Part shown: one piece after another, positions 21,819 through 29,398 of the stretch
Numbering within the stretch: position 1 is the stretch's first letter
How the letters are laid out: each line of letters opens with the position of its first letter
From: Candidatus Nomurabacteria bacterium
Lineage (GTDB): Bacteria > Patescibacteriota > Minisyncoccia > Phycocordibacterales > SBAW01
Direction: 5' to 3'
Assembly (NCBI GenBank): GCA_020854065.1
Contig: JADZGF010000014.1
Coordinates: 1 to 35,578, forward strand
Length of the DNA: 35,578 nt
The notes under the pieces: generated by a model
What the model was told of the DNA's origin: nothing
Seen by the model: only the letters and a program-made list of their open reading frames with translations
Databases searched by the model: none
Program-made: the position numbers and the translations under genes

Positions 21819-23348
21819 TTAACGAGCGTATTCTATTGCGCGTAGTTCGCGGAAGACAGCTACTTTAATTTCGCCAGGATACTTAAGTTCATTCTCGATA
21901 CGTAGCGCAATACTGCGTGCAAGTTCACGCGCCTGGAAGTCACTCATCTCATCCGGCTTCACAAATACGCGCACTTCGCGACCAGCACTGATTGCATACG
22001 ATTTCTCAACTCCCTCGAAGGAGTTTGCGATGGCTTCAATGTCAGAGAGTCGCTTTATGTACTGCTCAACTGAGTCACGGCGTGCGCCTGGGCGGCCGCC
22101 GGAGATGGCATCGGCAACCTGCACGATCATCGACTCAGGAGTTTCGTATGGATACTCTTCGTGGTGTGCCTGCATCGCTTTTATTACCTCTTCTTGCACG
22201 CCAAACTTCTGCAAGATGCGACGACCAATCTCTACGTGAGTTCCTTGTACTTCATGGTCGAGTGCTTTACCAAGATCGTGCAAGAGAGCGCCTGCGCGTG
22301 CGATTGCGGGGTTTGCACCAACTTCCTCAGCAATCATTCCAGCAATATGGGCCATTTCGACTGAATGTTGGAGTACCGACTGACCATAGCTGGTGCGGAA
22401 GTGGAGTCGGCCGAGAATCATGAGGAGTTTTGGATCAAGGTTGAGCACTCCCACTTCAAAGGCAGCAGCTTCAGCCTTTTCTTTGATGATCTTATTTATT
22501 TCTTGTCTGGACTTTTCAACGATCTCCTCAATTTTTGCCGGCTGTATACGTCCGTCGATAATGAGGTTCTCTAATGCAACACGTGCGACGGCGCGGCGCA
22601 TTGGATCGTATGACGATAGAACGATAGAGCCGGGTGTGTCGTCGATAATTACTTCAACGCCAGTCGCACGTTCGAATGCTTTAATGTTGCGACCTTCTTT
22701 GCCGATGATCTTACCTTTGATGTCGTCGTTCGGAATGGTGATGGCGGTAGCCATAGTGTCGCTTGCAACCGAGTTACCAAGGCGGTGTATGGAAGTCACC
22801 AAGATTTCGCGCGCACGTTTCTCAAGTCGCTCAAGTCCATCGCGCTCAAGTTTGGCGGTGCGCATCATGAGATCGTCTTGTGCTTCCTTTTCGATTTCTC
22901 GGTAGAGCTCCTCAAGGGCTTCAGTTTTGGTCATACCCGCCACGCGAGAGAGTTCAGCTTTGCGCTCATCAAGTACCGCTTCGGCTTTTTCTTTTATGTT
23001 CTTTACTTCCTCGATGCGGTTTTTTACCAATTCAATCTCGCGTTCGAGTTCAGTCTGTTTCTTATCGAGTGCCTCTTCGCGCTTAAAGACACGCTCTTCC
23101 TGCTTGGCGAGCTTCTCTTCTTTTTCAAGCGCAGACGCTTCGATGGTGGCGGCTTTCTCTTTCGACTGGACTTCTGCTTCAGACAGCAAACGCTCCGCCC
23201 GTTCGCGGGCGTCCAGCATTACTTTTTGAACTTGTATTTCGATCGAACCTTTACGAGACAGGACCAAGAGCCACCGGAATACATAGCCGATGACTGCGCC
23301 CATCAGGGCAGCTCCCCCTAAGAGGAGAAAGAGAGTAGTTAGTGACAT
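21819..23348 (-). CDS. rny: ribonuclease Y
   Basis: A 509-residue membrane-bound endoribonuclease that starts mRNA decay. Order: an N-terminal membrane helix (about 4-28), a long charged coiled coil (about 35-185), a KH domain (IGKEGRNIKAFERATGVEVIIDDTPG) and an HD domain (AGALLHDLGKALDHEVQGTHVEIG). The length is close to the usual 510-520. It would tether RNA decay to the membrane and may work with PNPase, also encoded here. Confidence 0.97.
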   Translation of the reverse strand: MSLTTLFLLLGGAALMGAVIGYVFRWLLVLSRKGSIEIQVQKVMLDARERAERLLSEAEVQSKEKAATIEASALEKEEKLAKQEERVFKREEALDKKQTELEREIELVKNRIEEVKNIKEKAEAVLDERKAELSRVAGMTKTEALEELYREIEKEAQDDLMMRTAKLERDGLERLEKRAREILVTSIHRLGNSVASDTMATAITIPNDDIKGKIIGKEGRNIKAFERATGVEVIIDDTPGSIVLSSYDPMRRAVARVALENLIIDGRIQPAKIEEIVEKSRQEINKIIKEKAEAAAFEVGVLNLDPKLLMILGRLHFRTSYGQSVLQHSVEMAHIAGMIAEEVGANPAIARAGALLHDLGKALDHEVQGTHVEIGRRILQKFGVQEEVIKAMQAHHEEYPYETPESMIVQVADAISGGRPGARRDSVEQYIKRLSDIEAIANSFEGVEKSYAISAGREVRVFVKPDEMSDFQARELARSIALRIENELKYPGEIKVAVFRELRAIEYAR

Positions 23349-23419
23349 ACAGGGAATTCATAGAAAGTTGATATGTGAGGTCGCTTCTTTACAAAAGTGA
23401 CATCTACACAATAGCACCA

Positions 23420-23447
23420 AAAAACCCCGGGGGAAACCGGGGTTTTT
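23420..23447 (-). terminator. clpP terminator
   Basis: AAAAACCCCGG/CCGGGGTTTTT, a perfect 11-bp stem with a GGGAAA loop. It can act in both directions and lies just after the clpP stop. Confidence 0.9.
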
Positions 23448-23451
23448 GATC

Positions 23452-24075
23452 TTATTTTTTAGAAGGTTTGTCGCCTTTGTGAGTGAAAATATCGTCGATA
23501 ATGCCGTATTTTTTAGCATCATCAGAACTCATAAAGTAGTCGCGTTCGACGTCTTTTTCAATTCGCTCCAATGGCTGGCCAGTCGCTTTGGAGAGTATTT
23601 TGTTGAGTTTGGCGCGGGTAGCAATGATGTGTTTAGCCGTGATCTCGATGTCGGTTGCCTGGCCCTGGGCACCGCCCCATGGCTGATGGATCATGACCTC
23701 AGCATTTGGAAGTGCAAAGCGCTTACCCTTTTGCCCGGCAGCCAAGATAACTGCTGCAGCCGATGCTGCGATGCCGACACACACCGTCGCTACGTCCGGT
23801 TTGATGTGGTTCATGGTGTCGAGGATGGCAAGACCGGAGGTAACTTGGCCGCCAGGGGAGTTGATGTAGAGCTGGATGTCACGCTTTGGGTCTTCGCTCT
23901 CGAGGAAGAGAAGCTGCGCTACCACTAAGTTGGCCATATGATCCTCGATAGGGCCGGCCAAAAAGATAATGCGCTCTTTAAGGAGGCGGGAGAAGATATC
24001 ATATGCACGCTCGCCAAAAGGGGTCTTTTCGACCACCATGGGCACCAACTGATTCATTATTTGCTCTTTAGACAT
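23452..24075 (-). CDS. clpP: ATP-dependent Clp protease proteolytic subunit
   Basis: A 207-residue ClpP with S105 ([14 protein letters not shown]), H130 ([12 protein letters not shown]) and D179 ([18 protein letters not shown]). The usual ASMGA around the catalytic serine reads ASAAA, a mild variation. ClpP forms the barrel that degrades proteins fed by Clp ATPases. The ATG at 24075 is chosen because a near-consensus promoter ends 7 nt before it; the family-like start [11 protein letters not shown] lies six codons further in. Confidence 0.97.
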   Translation of the reverse strand: MSKEQIMNQLVPMVVEKTPFGERAYDIFSRLLKERIIFLAGPIEDHMANLVVAQLLFLESEDPKRDIQLYINSPGGQVTSGLAILDTMNHIKPDVATVCVGIAASAAAVILAAGQKGKRFALPNAEVMIHQPWGGAQGQATDIEITAKHIIATRAKLNKILSKATGQPLERIEKDVERDYFMSSDDAKKYGIIDDIFTHKGDKPSKK

Positions 24076-24081
24076 GTGCAC

Positions 24082-24110
24082 AGTATAGCTCTTGACGGCT
24101 CTTATTTCAA
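24082..24110 (-). promoter_or_regulatory. clpP promoter, predicted leaderless
   Basis: Minus strand: TTGAAA (24110-24105), 17-bp spacer, TATACT (24087-24082), last base 7 nt from the start codon. Confidence 0.75.
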
Positions 24111-24183
24111 GCAGCACAATGATGAAACAGGGCAAATCTCAGTCGCCGCAATAGTGCGCCGACTCATTCTAAAGGAGGATACG

Positions 24184-24369
24184 ATGGGACGTGTTTTCGC
24201 TGGTCTGTTTTTCGCCTTCGGGGCCGTTGTAATGTTCGACGCTGCTACCGCTGTCTCGAGCACTCCGCTCGAGAAGATTGGGTACAGCGGCATCGGCTTG
24301 GTATCTGTTGCTGCAGCTTTGCTGCTGTGGTGCATGCCGAAAAGCAGCCACACTGTTCGGAAGGGCTGA
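24184..24369 (+). CDS. small two-helix membrane protein
   Basis: A 61-residue protein with hydrophobic segments at about 4-24 and 33-51 and a basic tail (KSSHTVRKG). No known family. A strong Shine-Dalgarno, AAAGGAGG, lies 6 nt before the ATG and a terminator follows, so it is a self-contained gene divergent from clpP. Confidence 0.7.
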   Translation: MGRVFAGLFFAFGAVVMFDAATAVSSTPLEKIGYSGIGLVSVAAALLLWCMPKSSHTVRKG

Positions 24370-24408
24370 GACGTTCTTCGGTCTGTTCGAAAGTTCCTTC
24401 TGGAACTC

Positions 24409-24445
24409 AAAGGGTCCGCCGCTTCCAGCGTCGGGCCCTTTTTCT
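24409..24445 (+). terminator. terminator of the 61-residue gene
   Basis: AAAGGGTCCG/CGGGCCCTTT stem followed by TTTTCTTT. A small extra hairpin (AGTTCC/GGAACT) lies just upstream. Confidence 0.8.
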
Positions 24446-24517
24446 TTACTTCAACTTCAGCAAGGGGGATGCATAGTGAAGACTTACTAACAACTAACAG
24501 CTAATCCTTTTATTGCT

Positions 24518-25009
24518 ATGACCGATCAACAAAAATCAACGTATCTCGCCTGGTTAAATGATGCACATGCGCTTGAGGTAGGTCTTGTGCGCACATTAGA
24601 AAAACAAGCAGCAGAGACTAAAGATTCGCATCCCGAGTTATGTGCACGGATCGAGTCACACCTGGCGGAGACAAAAAATCACGCGGAGATGGTAAGAGGA
24701 GTAATTGAACGCCACGGAGGAGATCCATCGGCAGGGAAGGATATCTTAAGTCAGGCAGGAGCGCTTATGGGAGGGTTAGTAAATAGTTTGCCAAGCGACT
24801 CTATTGTAAAAAATGTGCATGCATCCTACGGTACCGAGCAAGTTGAGATAGCAACATATACACTCTTAACAGCAGCAGCGGAGACGGTAGGTGATAAAGT
24901 CAGCGTGCCGGTGTTTCAACGGATACTCCAAGATGAAATCGATATGGGAAACTTTTTACTCACACAACTTCAAGCGGCTACTACCGAACATTTGAAGACG
25001 GTGGGGTAA
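24518..25009 (+). CDS. ferritin-like YciF/DUF892 protein
   Basis: A 163-residue all-helical protein with the DUF892 pattern: an N-terminal helix with LNDAHALEVGLVRTLEKQA, then HLAETKNHAEMVRGVIERHGG and an EVA/DE-rich second pair of helices (EQVEIATYTLL, LQDEIDMGNFL). The Glu and His pairs fit a di-iron four-helix bundle linked to stress responses; activity is unproven. No convincing promoter or Shine-Dalgarno is seen directly before the ATG. It shares a terminator with tig. Confidence 0.88.
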   Translation: MTDQQKSTYLAWLNDAHALEVGLVRTLEKQAAETKDSHPELCARIESHLAETKNHAEMVRGVIERHGGDPSAGKDILSQAGALMGGLVNSLPSDSIVKNVHASYGTEQVEIATYTLLTAAAETVGDKVSVPVFQRILQDEIDMGNFLLTQLQAATTEHLKTVG

Positions 25010-25011
25010 TA

Positions 25012-25041
25012 AAAAACCGACAGCTTATGCTGTCGGTTTTT
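25012..25041. terminator. bidirectional terminator
   Basis: AAAAACCGACAGC/GCTGTCGGTTTTT, a perfect 13-bp stem with a TTAT loop, between the convergent DUF892 and tig genes. Confidence 0.92.
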
Positions 25042-26089
25042 CTTCAGCAGAATCTCCTTCGAGAATCTTTAAGACTTTTTCGTTACGCATGACTGTTTCT
25101 ATATGAATGCGCACCAGTTCTGGCTTCGCGTCAGGGAAGTGCTCGAGTGCGTGTTTCATTTCTTGCTCTACCAGCGCTTGGTCAGCTTCAACTTTCTCCT
25201 CTTCGGCAAGTTTGTTTAAGGTCAGCTGTAATTTTGCGCGCTTTGCTGCCTGCTCACGAAACTCATTGCGCACCGACTCTTCAGTTTTTTGCACGCGCTC
25301 CAAATATTGCTCAAACGTCATACCAAAGCGGGAGACATCTTCGCGCATTTGCGCCATGATTTTTTCGAGCTCGCTTTCGATAAAGAGGCGAGGTACTGCA
25401 ACCGCTACTTTCGTAAGGAGAGCTTCAATCAATTTGCCGCGGCGTACTTCGCGTGTGCGGCGCTCTTTCTCCTCGGTAATACCTTTTCTAATTTGTGTCT
25501 TGAGTGCTTTAGCATTCTCAAACGCACCAATAGACTTTGCGAATTCGTCTGTTAACTCTGGAACTACTTCGCTTCCGTCTTCATTTTTAGTTGCGCGGCT
25601 TTTGCGTACATCCTCAAGAGTTTTATCCACTTCCTCGTCAGTTGCAGGTACTGCGGTTTCTTGCGCAATGGTGGTGTGGAGCTCTTTCCACGCTTTGTCG
25701 ATTGAAACGGTGGGGTAGATGGTAGCGCGTACGGTAAAGCCAACCGGATTTTCTGGTACCAGTTTGGTAATGCGGATATCAGGGCGTCCCACTGCCTCGA
25801 CTTTATGCTCCATCACGAGCTCAGGATAAAAGTCTTTCACAAACAGCTCAGCTGCTTCTTCAAGTACTGCAATTTCGCCAACTTTTTTAAGCACCATATC
25901 TTTTGGTACTTTGCCGGGACGAAAGCCTGGCAACTCTACATGCTCAGAGAGGTGTGCCAATGCAGCCTCACGATAGGGAACAATCTCTTCGTAGGGAACT
26001 TCACCAATAAGTTCAACCTCCGATTCAGGGAGGTTGGAAAGTTTAAAATTCTTCGCAATAGATGCGAATCGCCCGGATGAGTTATCCAT
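25025..26089 (-). CDS. tig: trigger factor lacking the PPIase domain
   Basis: A 354-residue chaperone, against about 430 in most bacteria. The N-terminal ribosome-binding domain has the signature GFRPGKVP (55-62). The C-terminal chaperone arms (about 185-350) are present, including PELTDEFAKSIG. Between them, where an FKBP-type prolyl isomerase of about 90 residues normally sits, only a short linker (about 165-178) remains. Folding help at the ribosome exit is probably kept while isomerase activity is lost. TG-extended TAGTAT ends 8 nt before the ATG, so the mRNA is predicted leaderless. Confidence 0.93.
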   Translation of the reverse strand: MDNSSGRFASIAKNFKLSNLPESEVELIGEVPYEEIVPYREAALAHLSEHVELPGFRPGKVPKDMVLKKVGEIAVLEEAAELFVKDFYPELVMEHKVEAVGRPDIRITKLVPENPVGFTVRATIYPTVSIDKAWKELHTTIAQETAVPATDEEVDKTLEDVRKSRATKNEDGSEVVPELTDEFAKSIGAFENAKALKTQIRKGITEEKERRTREVRRGKLIEALLTKVAVAVPRLFIESELEKIMAQMREDVSRFGMTFEQYLERVQKTEESVRNEFREQAAKRAKLQLTLNKLAEEEKVEADQALVEQEMKHALEHFPDAKPELVRIHIETVMRNEKVLKILEGDSAEEKPTA

Positions 26090-26102
26090 CCGGGCGATAC
26101 TA
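26068..26102. promoter_or_regulatory. tig promoter overlapping a 12-bp inverted repeat
   Basis: ATCGCCCGGATG (26068-26079) and CATCCGGGCGAT (26087-26098) are perfect inverted repeats 7 bp apart. The upstream arm covers the start codon and reaches the -10 TAGTAT (26102-26097, minus strand). It could be an operator, or an mRNA hairpin if transcription starts further upstream. Confidence 0.55.
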
Positions 26103-26118
26103 GCAGATTTTTAGTAAT

Positions 26119-26526
26119 TTAGAAAGAGTTTTCCAAATTATCCATCTCAGTGTCGAAGGTCGCATCACTCTCTGCGCCAAGCTCCGTCTCGATGGTACTG
26201 AGCTCATCTTGCGTCAGAGGTTCGTTGGTGGTGAGTGAATTTTGCGATGAAGTGGTCATCGGCACGTAGTACATAAAGTACCCGTACGCTGCTGCAGCTG
26301 CGATCACGATAAGCACGAGAAGACCAATAGTGAGTCCCATGCTCGAGCTACTGCTTTGTGCCGCAGGGGCGCTTGGTTGCTGCGCTATCGGTGCCGGAGC
26401 AGGAGTTGGTGCGGGAGCTGGTGGGGGAGGCACAGGGGTCGGCTCAGGCTGTGTGGGCATGGGCATCGGTGGCGGAGGTTGAGGTGCCGGATTAGGTTGC
26501 GGTGGCTGAGGATTGTTCGGGGGCAT
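26119..26526 (-). CDS. proline-rich single-pass membrane protein
   Basis: A 135-residue protein. Residues 1-58 are a Pro/Gln/Ala-rich low-complexity tail, followed by a membrane helix (about 63-87) and an acidic 45-residue C-terminal part (SLTTNEPLTQDELSTIETELGAES). The family is not recognised, although the architecture is common among small CPR membrane proteins. It lies 18 nt downstream of the coiled-coil protein gene on the same strand and may be co-transcribed. Confidence 0.65.
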   Translation of the reverse strand: MPPNNPQPPQPNPAPQPPPPMPMPTQPEPTPVPPPPAPAPTPAPAPIAQQPSAPAAQSSSSSMGLTIGLLVLIVIAAAAAYGYFMYYVPMTTSSQNSLTTNEPLTQDELSTIETELGAESDATFDTEMDNLENSF

Positions 26527-26544
26527 AGTAGTGATAATTATCTA

Positions 26545-27255
26545 TTAATTAACTGAAGTTTCGGTGGTTGCACTTGCCGATGCGGCTGCGCGTATGGCAG
26601 TGATGACTTCTTTAAGGTCTTGGTGGGCAGTGCGGATAGCAGCCTGGGCTTCTTGAAGCGCAGTGCGAACTTTGGCCATTTCAGTTTTGGGGGAAGTTGC
26701 GGCAAGGGCGGCATCGAGCGCTGCTGATGCGGCTGCTGCTTTTTCGGTTGCCACCGTTATGTTTGCACGTGCCTCGACCATAAGTTCGGTAGCGAGCGTC
26801 ATGTCTTTACCCTCAGACGCGAGTCTATCTATGTGCGTTTCAAGTCGATCAGCGGTGTCGCTCAAGCGGTTGGTTGCAGCGATTAATTTATCAACCAAAG
26901 CATCGACGCTTTGTTGAATACGTTCGTTAAATTTGGCACGTGCGGATGCTTTTGCACCCTCAACACGCAACTCTAAGGTAGCTTTGCGCTCAGCAATTGC
27001 TTGCTTATGCTGCTCGATACGCTCGCCAATTGCACCAACACGGTTTCCTACCGCCTCACGGGTCGTTGAAGCAATATTTTTAATAGCAGGACCAAGTTTA
27101 GGAAGCCCAGGGCGAGTAGTGCTTGCAGTAGCGCTGCTCGAAGCGGTTGCGCCTGCCTGTACAGACACGTCAACGGAAGCACTTTGTCCAAACGCGAACG
27201 AGGGACCAATAATAATGGATGCGGCTACAATGGCCGTGATAACTGCGGGTCTCAT
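26545..27255 (-). CDS. exported coiled-coil protein of unknown function
   Basis: A 236-residue protein from the ATG at 27255: a signal peptide (MRPAVITAIVAASIIIGPSF), an Ala/Ser/Thr-rich linker, then long helices (about 70-220) rich in Ala, Glu and Lys (KQAIAERKATLELRVEGAKA). This fits an extracytoplasmic coiled-coil protein. TG-extended TAAAAT lies just before this ATG, supporting it over the ATG at 27276. The family is not recognised. Confidence 0.75.
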   Translation of the reverse strand: MRPAVITAIVAASIIIGPSFAFGQSASVDVSVQAGATASSSATASTTRPGLPKLGPAIKNIASTTREAVGNRVGAIGERIEQHKQAIAERKATLELRVEGAKASARAKFNERIQQSVDALVDKLIAATNRLSDTADRLETHIDRLASEGKDMTLATELMVEARANITVATEKAAAASAALDAALAATSPKTEMAKVRTALQEAQAAIRTAHQDLKEVITAIRAAASASATTETSVN

Positions 27256-27284
27256 ACTCCGCAATTTTAGCATCACATTTTACG

Positions 27285-27443
27285 CTAGGCGTTTATCGTT
27301 TCGTATATAGGGGGAGTTTCGTAGCGCTCTTTGAGATCAAGGAAAAAATAGATAGCACCGCCGGCGAGCAATAGGAGTATCACCAAGATGCCCAACAAGG
27401 GGCCTATTTTGGTTGTCTGTGGCCGATCGGGGGTATGCTCCAT
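27285..27443 (-). CDS. 52-residue single-pass membrane protein
   Basis: Encodes MEHTPDRPQTTKIGPLLGIL and on to TAG, with one membrane helix at about 14-35 and a charged, Tyr/Pro-containing tail. It is easily overlooked because of its length. TATACT (27455-27450, minus) ends exactly 7 nt before the ATG, the same spacing as the larger genes here, which supports it as a real leaderless gene. No family recognised. Confidence 0.65.
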   Translation of the reverse strand: MEHTPDRPQTTKIGPLLGILVILLLLAGGAIYFFLDLKERYETPPIYETINA

Positions 27444-27459
27444 GCCGCAAGTATAGAAC

Positions 27460-27479
27460 CACCCCGCTTAGGCGGGGTG
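27460..27479. terminator. ppa terminator hairpin
   Basis: CACCCCGC/GCGGGGTG with a TTAG loop between ppa and the 52-residue gene. The minus-strand T-run is short (GGTTCT) and runs into the next promoter. Confidence 0.6.
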
Positions 27480-27496
27480 TTCTTGTGTGTGGATAG

Positions 27497-28033
27497 TTAT
27501 TTTGAGAACTCAGCCTTGTAGAGGTCAATAGACTTCATGACGGCCTCTTGGGCTTTAGCCTTGTCATAGATCCCTTTGATCTCAACAGGAGCAGGCTTAC
27601 CTTTGAGAGCTTTATAGGTCTCGAAGTAATGCTGGAATTCCTTAAGGCTGTGTTTGTTGAGGTCGCCGATGTCTTGTACATCATCCCAGCGTTTATCCTC
27701 AACGGGTACTGCGATGATTTTATAGTCGCTCTCACCCGAGTCGACCATGTCTATAACTGCAACAGGACGTACGGCAACCAAAATACCTGGGTGAAGTGCG
27801 AAGGTTGAAAGCACAATCACATCAAGTGGATCGCCATCCTCCCAAAGTGTCTGCGGTGCAAAGCCGTAGTCAAACGGGAAAGTTGCGGATGAGTAGTTGG
27901 CGCGGTCGAGCTTGATAAGACCAGTTTCTTTATCGACCTCGTATTTGTTTGCCGAACCACGAGGGATCTCGATAATGACGTTTATTTCTTTCGGCGCATC
28001 GTCGCCCAAGGGTACATCGTGCCAAAGATTCAT
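27497..28033 (-). CDS. ppa: inorganic pyrophosphatase
   Basis: A 178-residue family I pyrophosphatase that hydrolyses pyrophosphate in the cytoplasm and drives biosynthesis forward. It has IEIPRGSANKYEVDK, the FPFDYGFAPQT region, and the signature DGDPLDVIVLS with the metal-binding Asp residues. The length matches bacterial hexameric enzymes. It lies 15 nt after nusA, yet a TACAAT (28046-28041, minus) ends 8 nt before its ATG, so it may have its own leaderless promoter. Confidence 0.97.
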   Translation of the reverse strand: MNLWHDVPLGDDAPKEINVIIEIPRGSANKYEVDKETGLIKLDRANYSSATFPFDYGFAPQTLWEDGDPLDVIVLSTFALHPGILVAVRPVAVIDMVDSGESDYKIIAVPVEDKRWDDVQDIGDLNKHSLKEFQHYFETYKALKGKPAPVEIKGIYDKAKAQEAVMKSIDLYKAEFSK

Positions 28034-28048
28034 AGTCGATATTGTAGC

Positions 28049-29266
28049 TTAGTTATTAGTTTCAGACTCGATTGGGGGTGGAGCTTCATCAGCTGCAGTT
28101 GGGGCCTCGGCACCTTCAACTTCGTCGACTGGTTTGCCACCAACGCTCTGGATGTCGATACGCCAGCCAGTCAATTTTGCTGCAAGGCGTACATTCTGTC
28201 CGCCACGACCAATTGCGAGAGATTGCTGATCTTCAGCAACGGATACGGTTGCTTTGTGTTCATCTTCGTCGAGATCAATTGAGAGAACGCGAGCAGGGGA
28301 GAGTGCCTCTTCGATAAAGTTTTTAACGTCTTCGTTCCATTCGATGATGTCGATCTTCTCGCCACCGAGTTCACTTGTTACGGTCGAGACACGTACACCG
28401 CGCTGTCCTACGAGAGAACCAACAGGATCAACGTGTGGGTCGCTTGAAGCAACTGCAACCTTGCTGCGGCTCCCAGCTTCACGGGCAATTGCCTTAAACA
28501 TCACGATGCCGTTCTGTGCCTCAGGAGCCTCCATCTCAAAGAGTTTCTTCAAGAAGTCAGGATGTGCACGGGAGAGGCGGAGGTAGATGCCACGTGGAGA
28601 TTCCTCTACTTGGTAGAGAAGGGCGCGAATGCGCTCACCTTGGCGATAGCGCTCACCAGGGATCTGCTCATCGTAGGGAAGTATGCCAGTTGCGCGACCA
28701 AGATCTACGTACATGTTGCCGCGCTCCATGCGCTGCACGGTGCCCGAGACAATGTCTCCTTGGCGTGCGCCATATTCAGCAACAACCGAGACTTTCTCTG
28801 CTTCGCGGATCTTTTGAATGATGACCTGCTTTGCAGTCTGTGCAGCAATGCGGCCGTAGTCATCCTTTGTCTCAAGAGGGAAGACGAGTTCGTCTCCTAC
28901 CGTTGCGTCACGCTTAATAAACTTGGCATCAGCAAGCAATATATGCTGCTCGGGGTTGTATACCGGCAGTGGCTCTACAGGATTACCCTCAGTGTCAAAT
29001 GTAGGCTCAGGGGCAGGAGTATCCTCAGCATCTTCGTCTACAAAGCGTACAGAGCTTTCATCGACGATGGTTTTAACCTGCTCAAATTCAGTAGTGCCGG
29101 TATTCATGTCGAGGCGTGCACGAATAACTTGGCCTTTCTTTGCGTACTCTTTTTTATATGCAGTCGACAAAGCGGCCTCGATAGCCTCGATTACTTTTTG
29201 TTTGGGTATACCCTTCTCCTCTTCGAGCTCGCTTAAAACCGAGTTCATTACCTTGAGGTCCATCAT
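28049..29266 (-). CDS. nusA: transcription termination/antitermination factor NusA
   Basis: A 405-residue NusA: N-terminal RNA polymerase-binding domain (1-175), S1 domain (GDIVSGTVQRMERGNMYVDL), then two KH domains (VGSLVGQRGVRVSTVTSELGG and AIGRGGQNVRLAAKLTGWRI). A short acidic tail replaces the C-terminal repeats of E. coli NusA. It is not in a rimP-nusA-infB cluster. Its predicted leader contains an intrinsic terminator, suggesting autoregulation. The start could be either of two adjacent ATGs. Confidence 0.96.
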   Translation of the reverse strand: MMDLKVMNSVLSELEEEKGIPKQKVIEAIEAALSTAYKKEYAKKGQVIRARLDMNTGTTEFEQVKTIVDESSVRFVDEDAEDTPAPEPTFDTEGNPVEPLPVYNPEQHILLADAKFIKRDATVGDELVFPLETKDDYGRIAAQTAKQVIIQKIREAEKVSVVAEYGARQGDIVSGTVQRMERGNMYVDLGRATGILPYDEQIPGERYRQGERIRALLYQVEESPRGIYLRLSRAHPDFLKKLFEMEAPEAQNGIVMFKAIAREAGSRSKVAVASSDPHVDPVGSLVGQRGVRVSTVTSELGGEKIDIIEWNEDVKNFIEEALSPARVLSIDLDEDEHKATVSVAEDQQSLAIGRGGQNVRLAAKLTGWRIDIQSVGGKPVDEVEGAEAPTAADEAPPPIESETNN

Positions 29267-29300
29267 GATGAAAAATCGTTAATAACTAGTGTCTGGAACG

Positions 29301-29328
29301 AAAAAACCGCCCACTCGGGGCAGTTACC
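29301..29328 (-). terminator. intrinsic terminator in the nusA leader
   Basis: On the minus strand AACTGCCC/GGGCGGTT with a CGAGT loop is followed by TTTTTT. It lies between the nusA promoter and start codon, with no gene upstream on that strand, so it is best read as an attenuator of nusA. Confidence 0.75.
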
Positions 29329-29338
29329 AGATGCTCAA

Positions 29339-29392
29339 AGCTTATCGCTCAATGCATATATTGTCAAGCAATATAAAATTTGTACGTATAAT
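29339..29392. promoter_or_regulatory. divergent nusA and PilB-like gene promoters
   Basis: Minus strand: TTGACA (29367-29362), 17-bp spacer, TAAGCT (29344-29339) gives a nusA start near 29332. Plus strand: TATAAT (29387-29392) ends 7 nt before the ATG at 29399. Confidence 0.65.
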
Positions 29393-29398
29393 AGGTAC

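Noticed and set aside
22393-26080. Several plus-strand open frames of 90-200 codons opposite rny, clpP and tig
   Set aside because: They are low-complexity Ser/Arg-rich or Phe/Leu-rich frames antisense to well-conserved genes, with no ribosome site or promoter.
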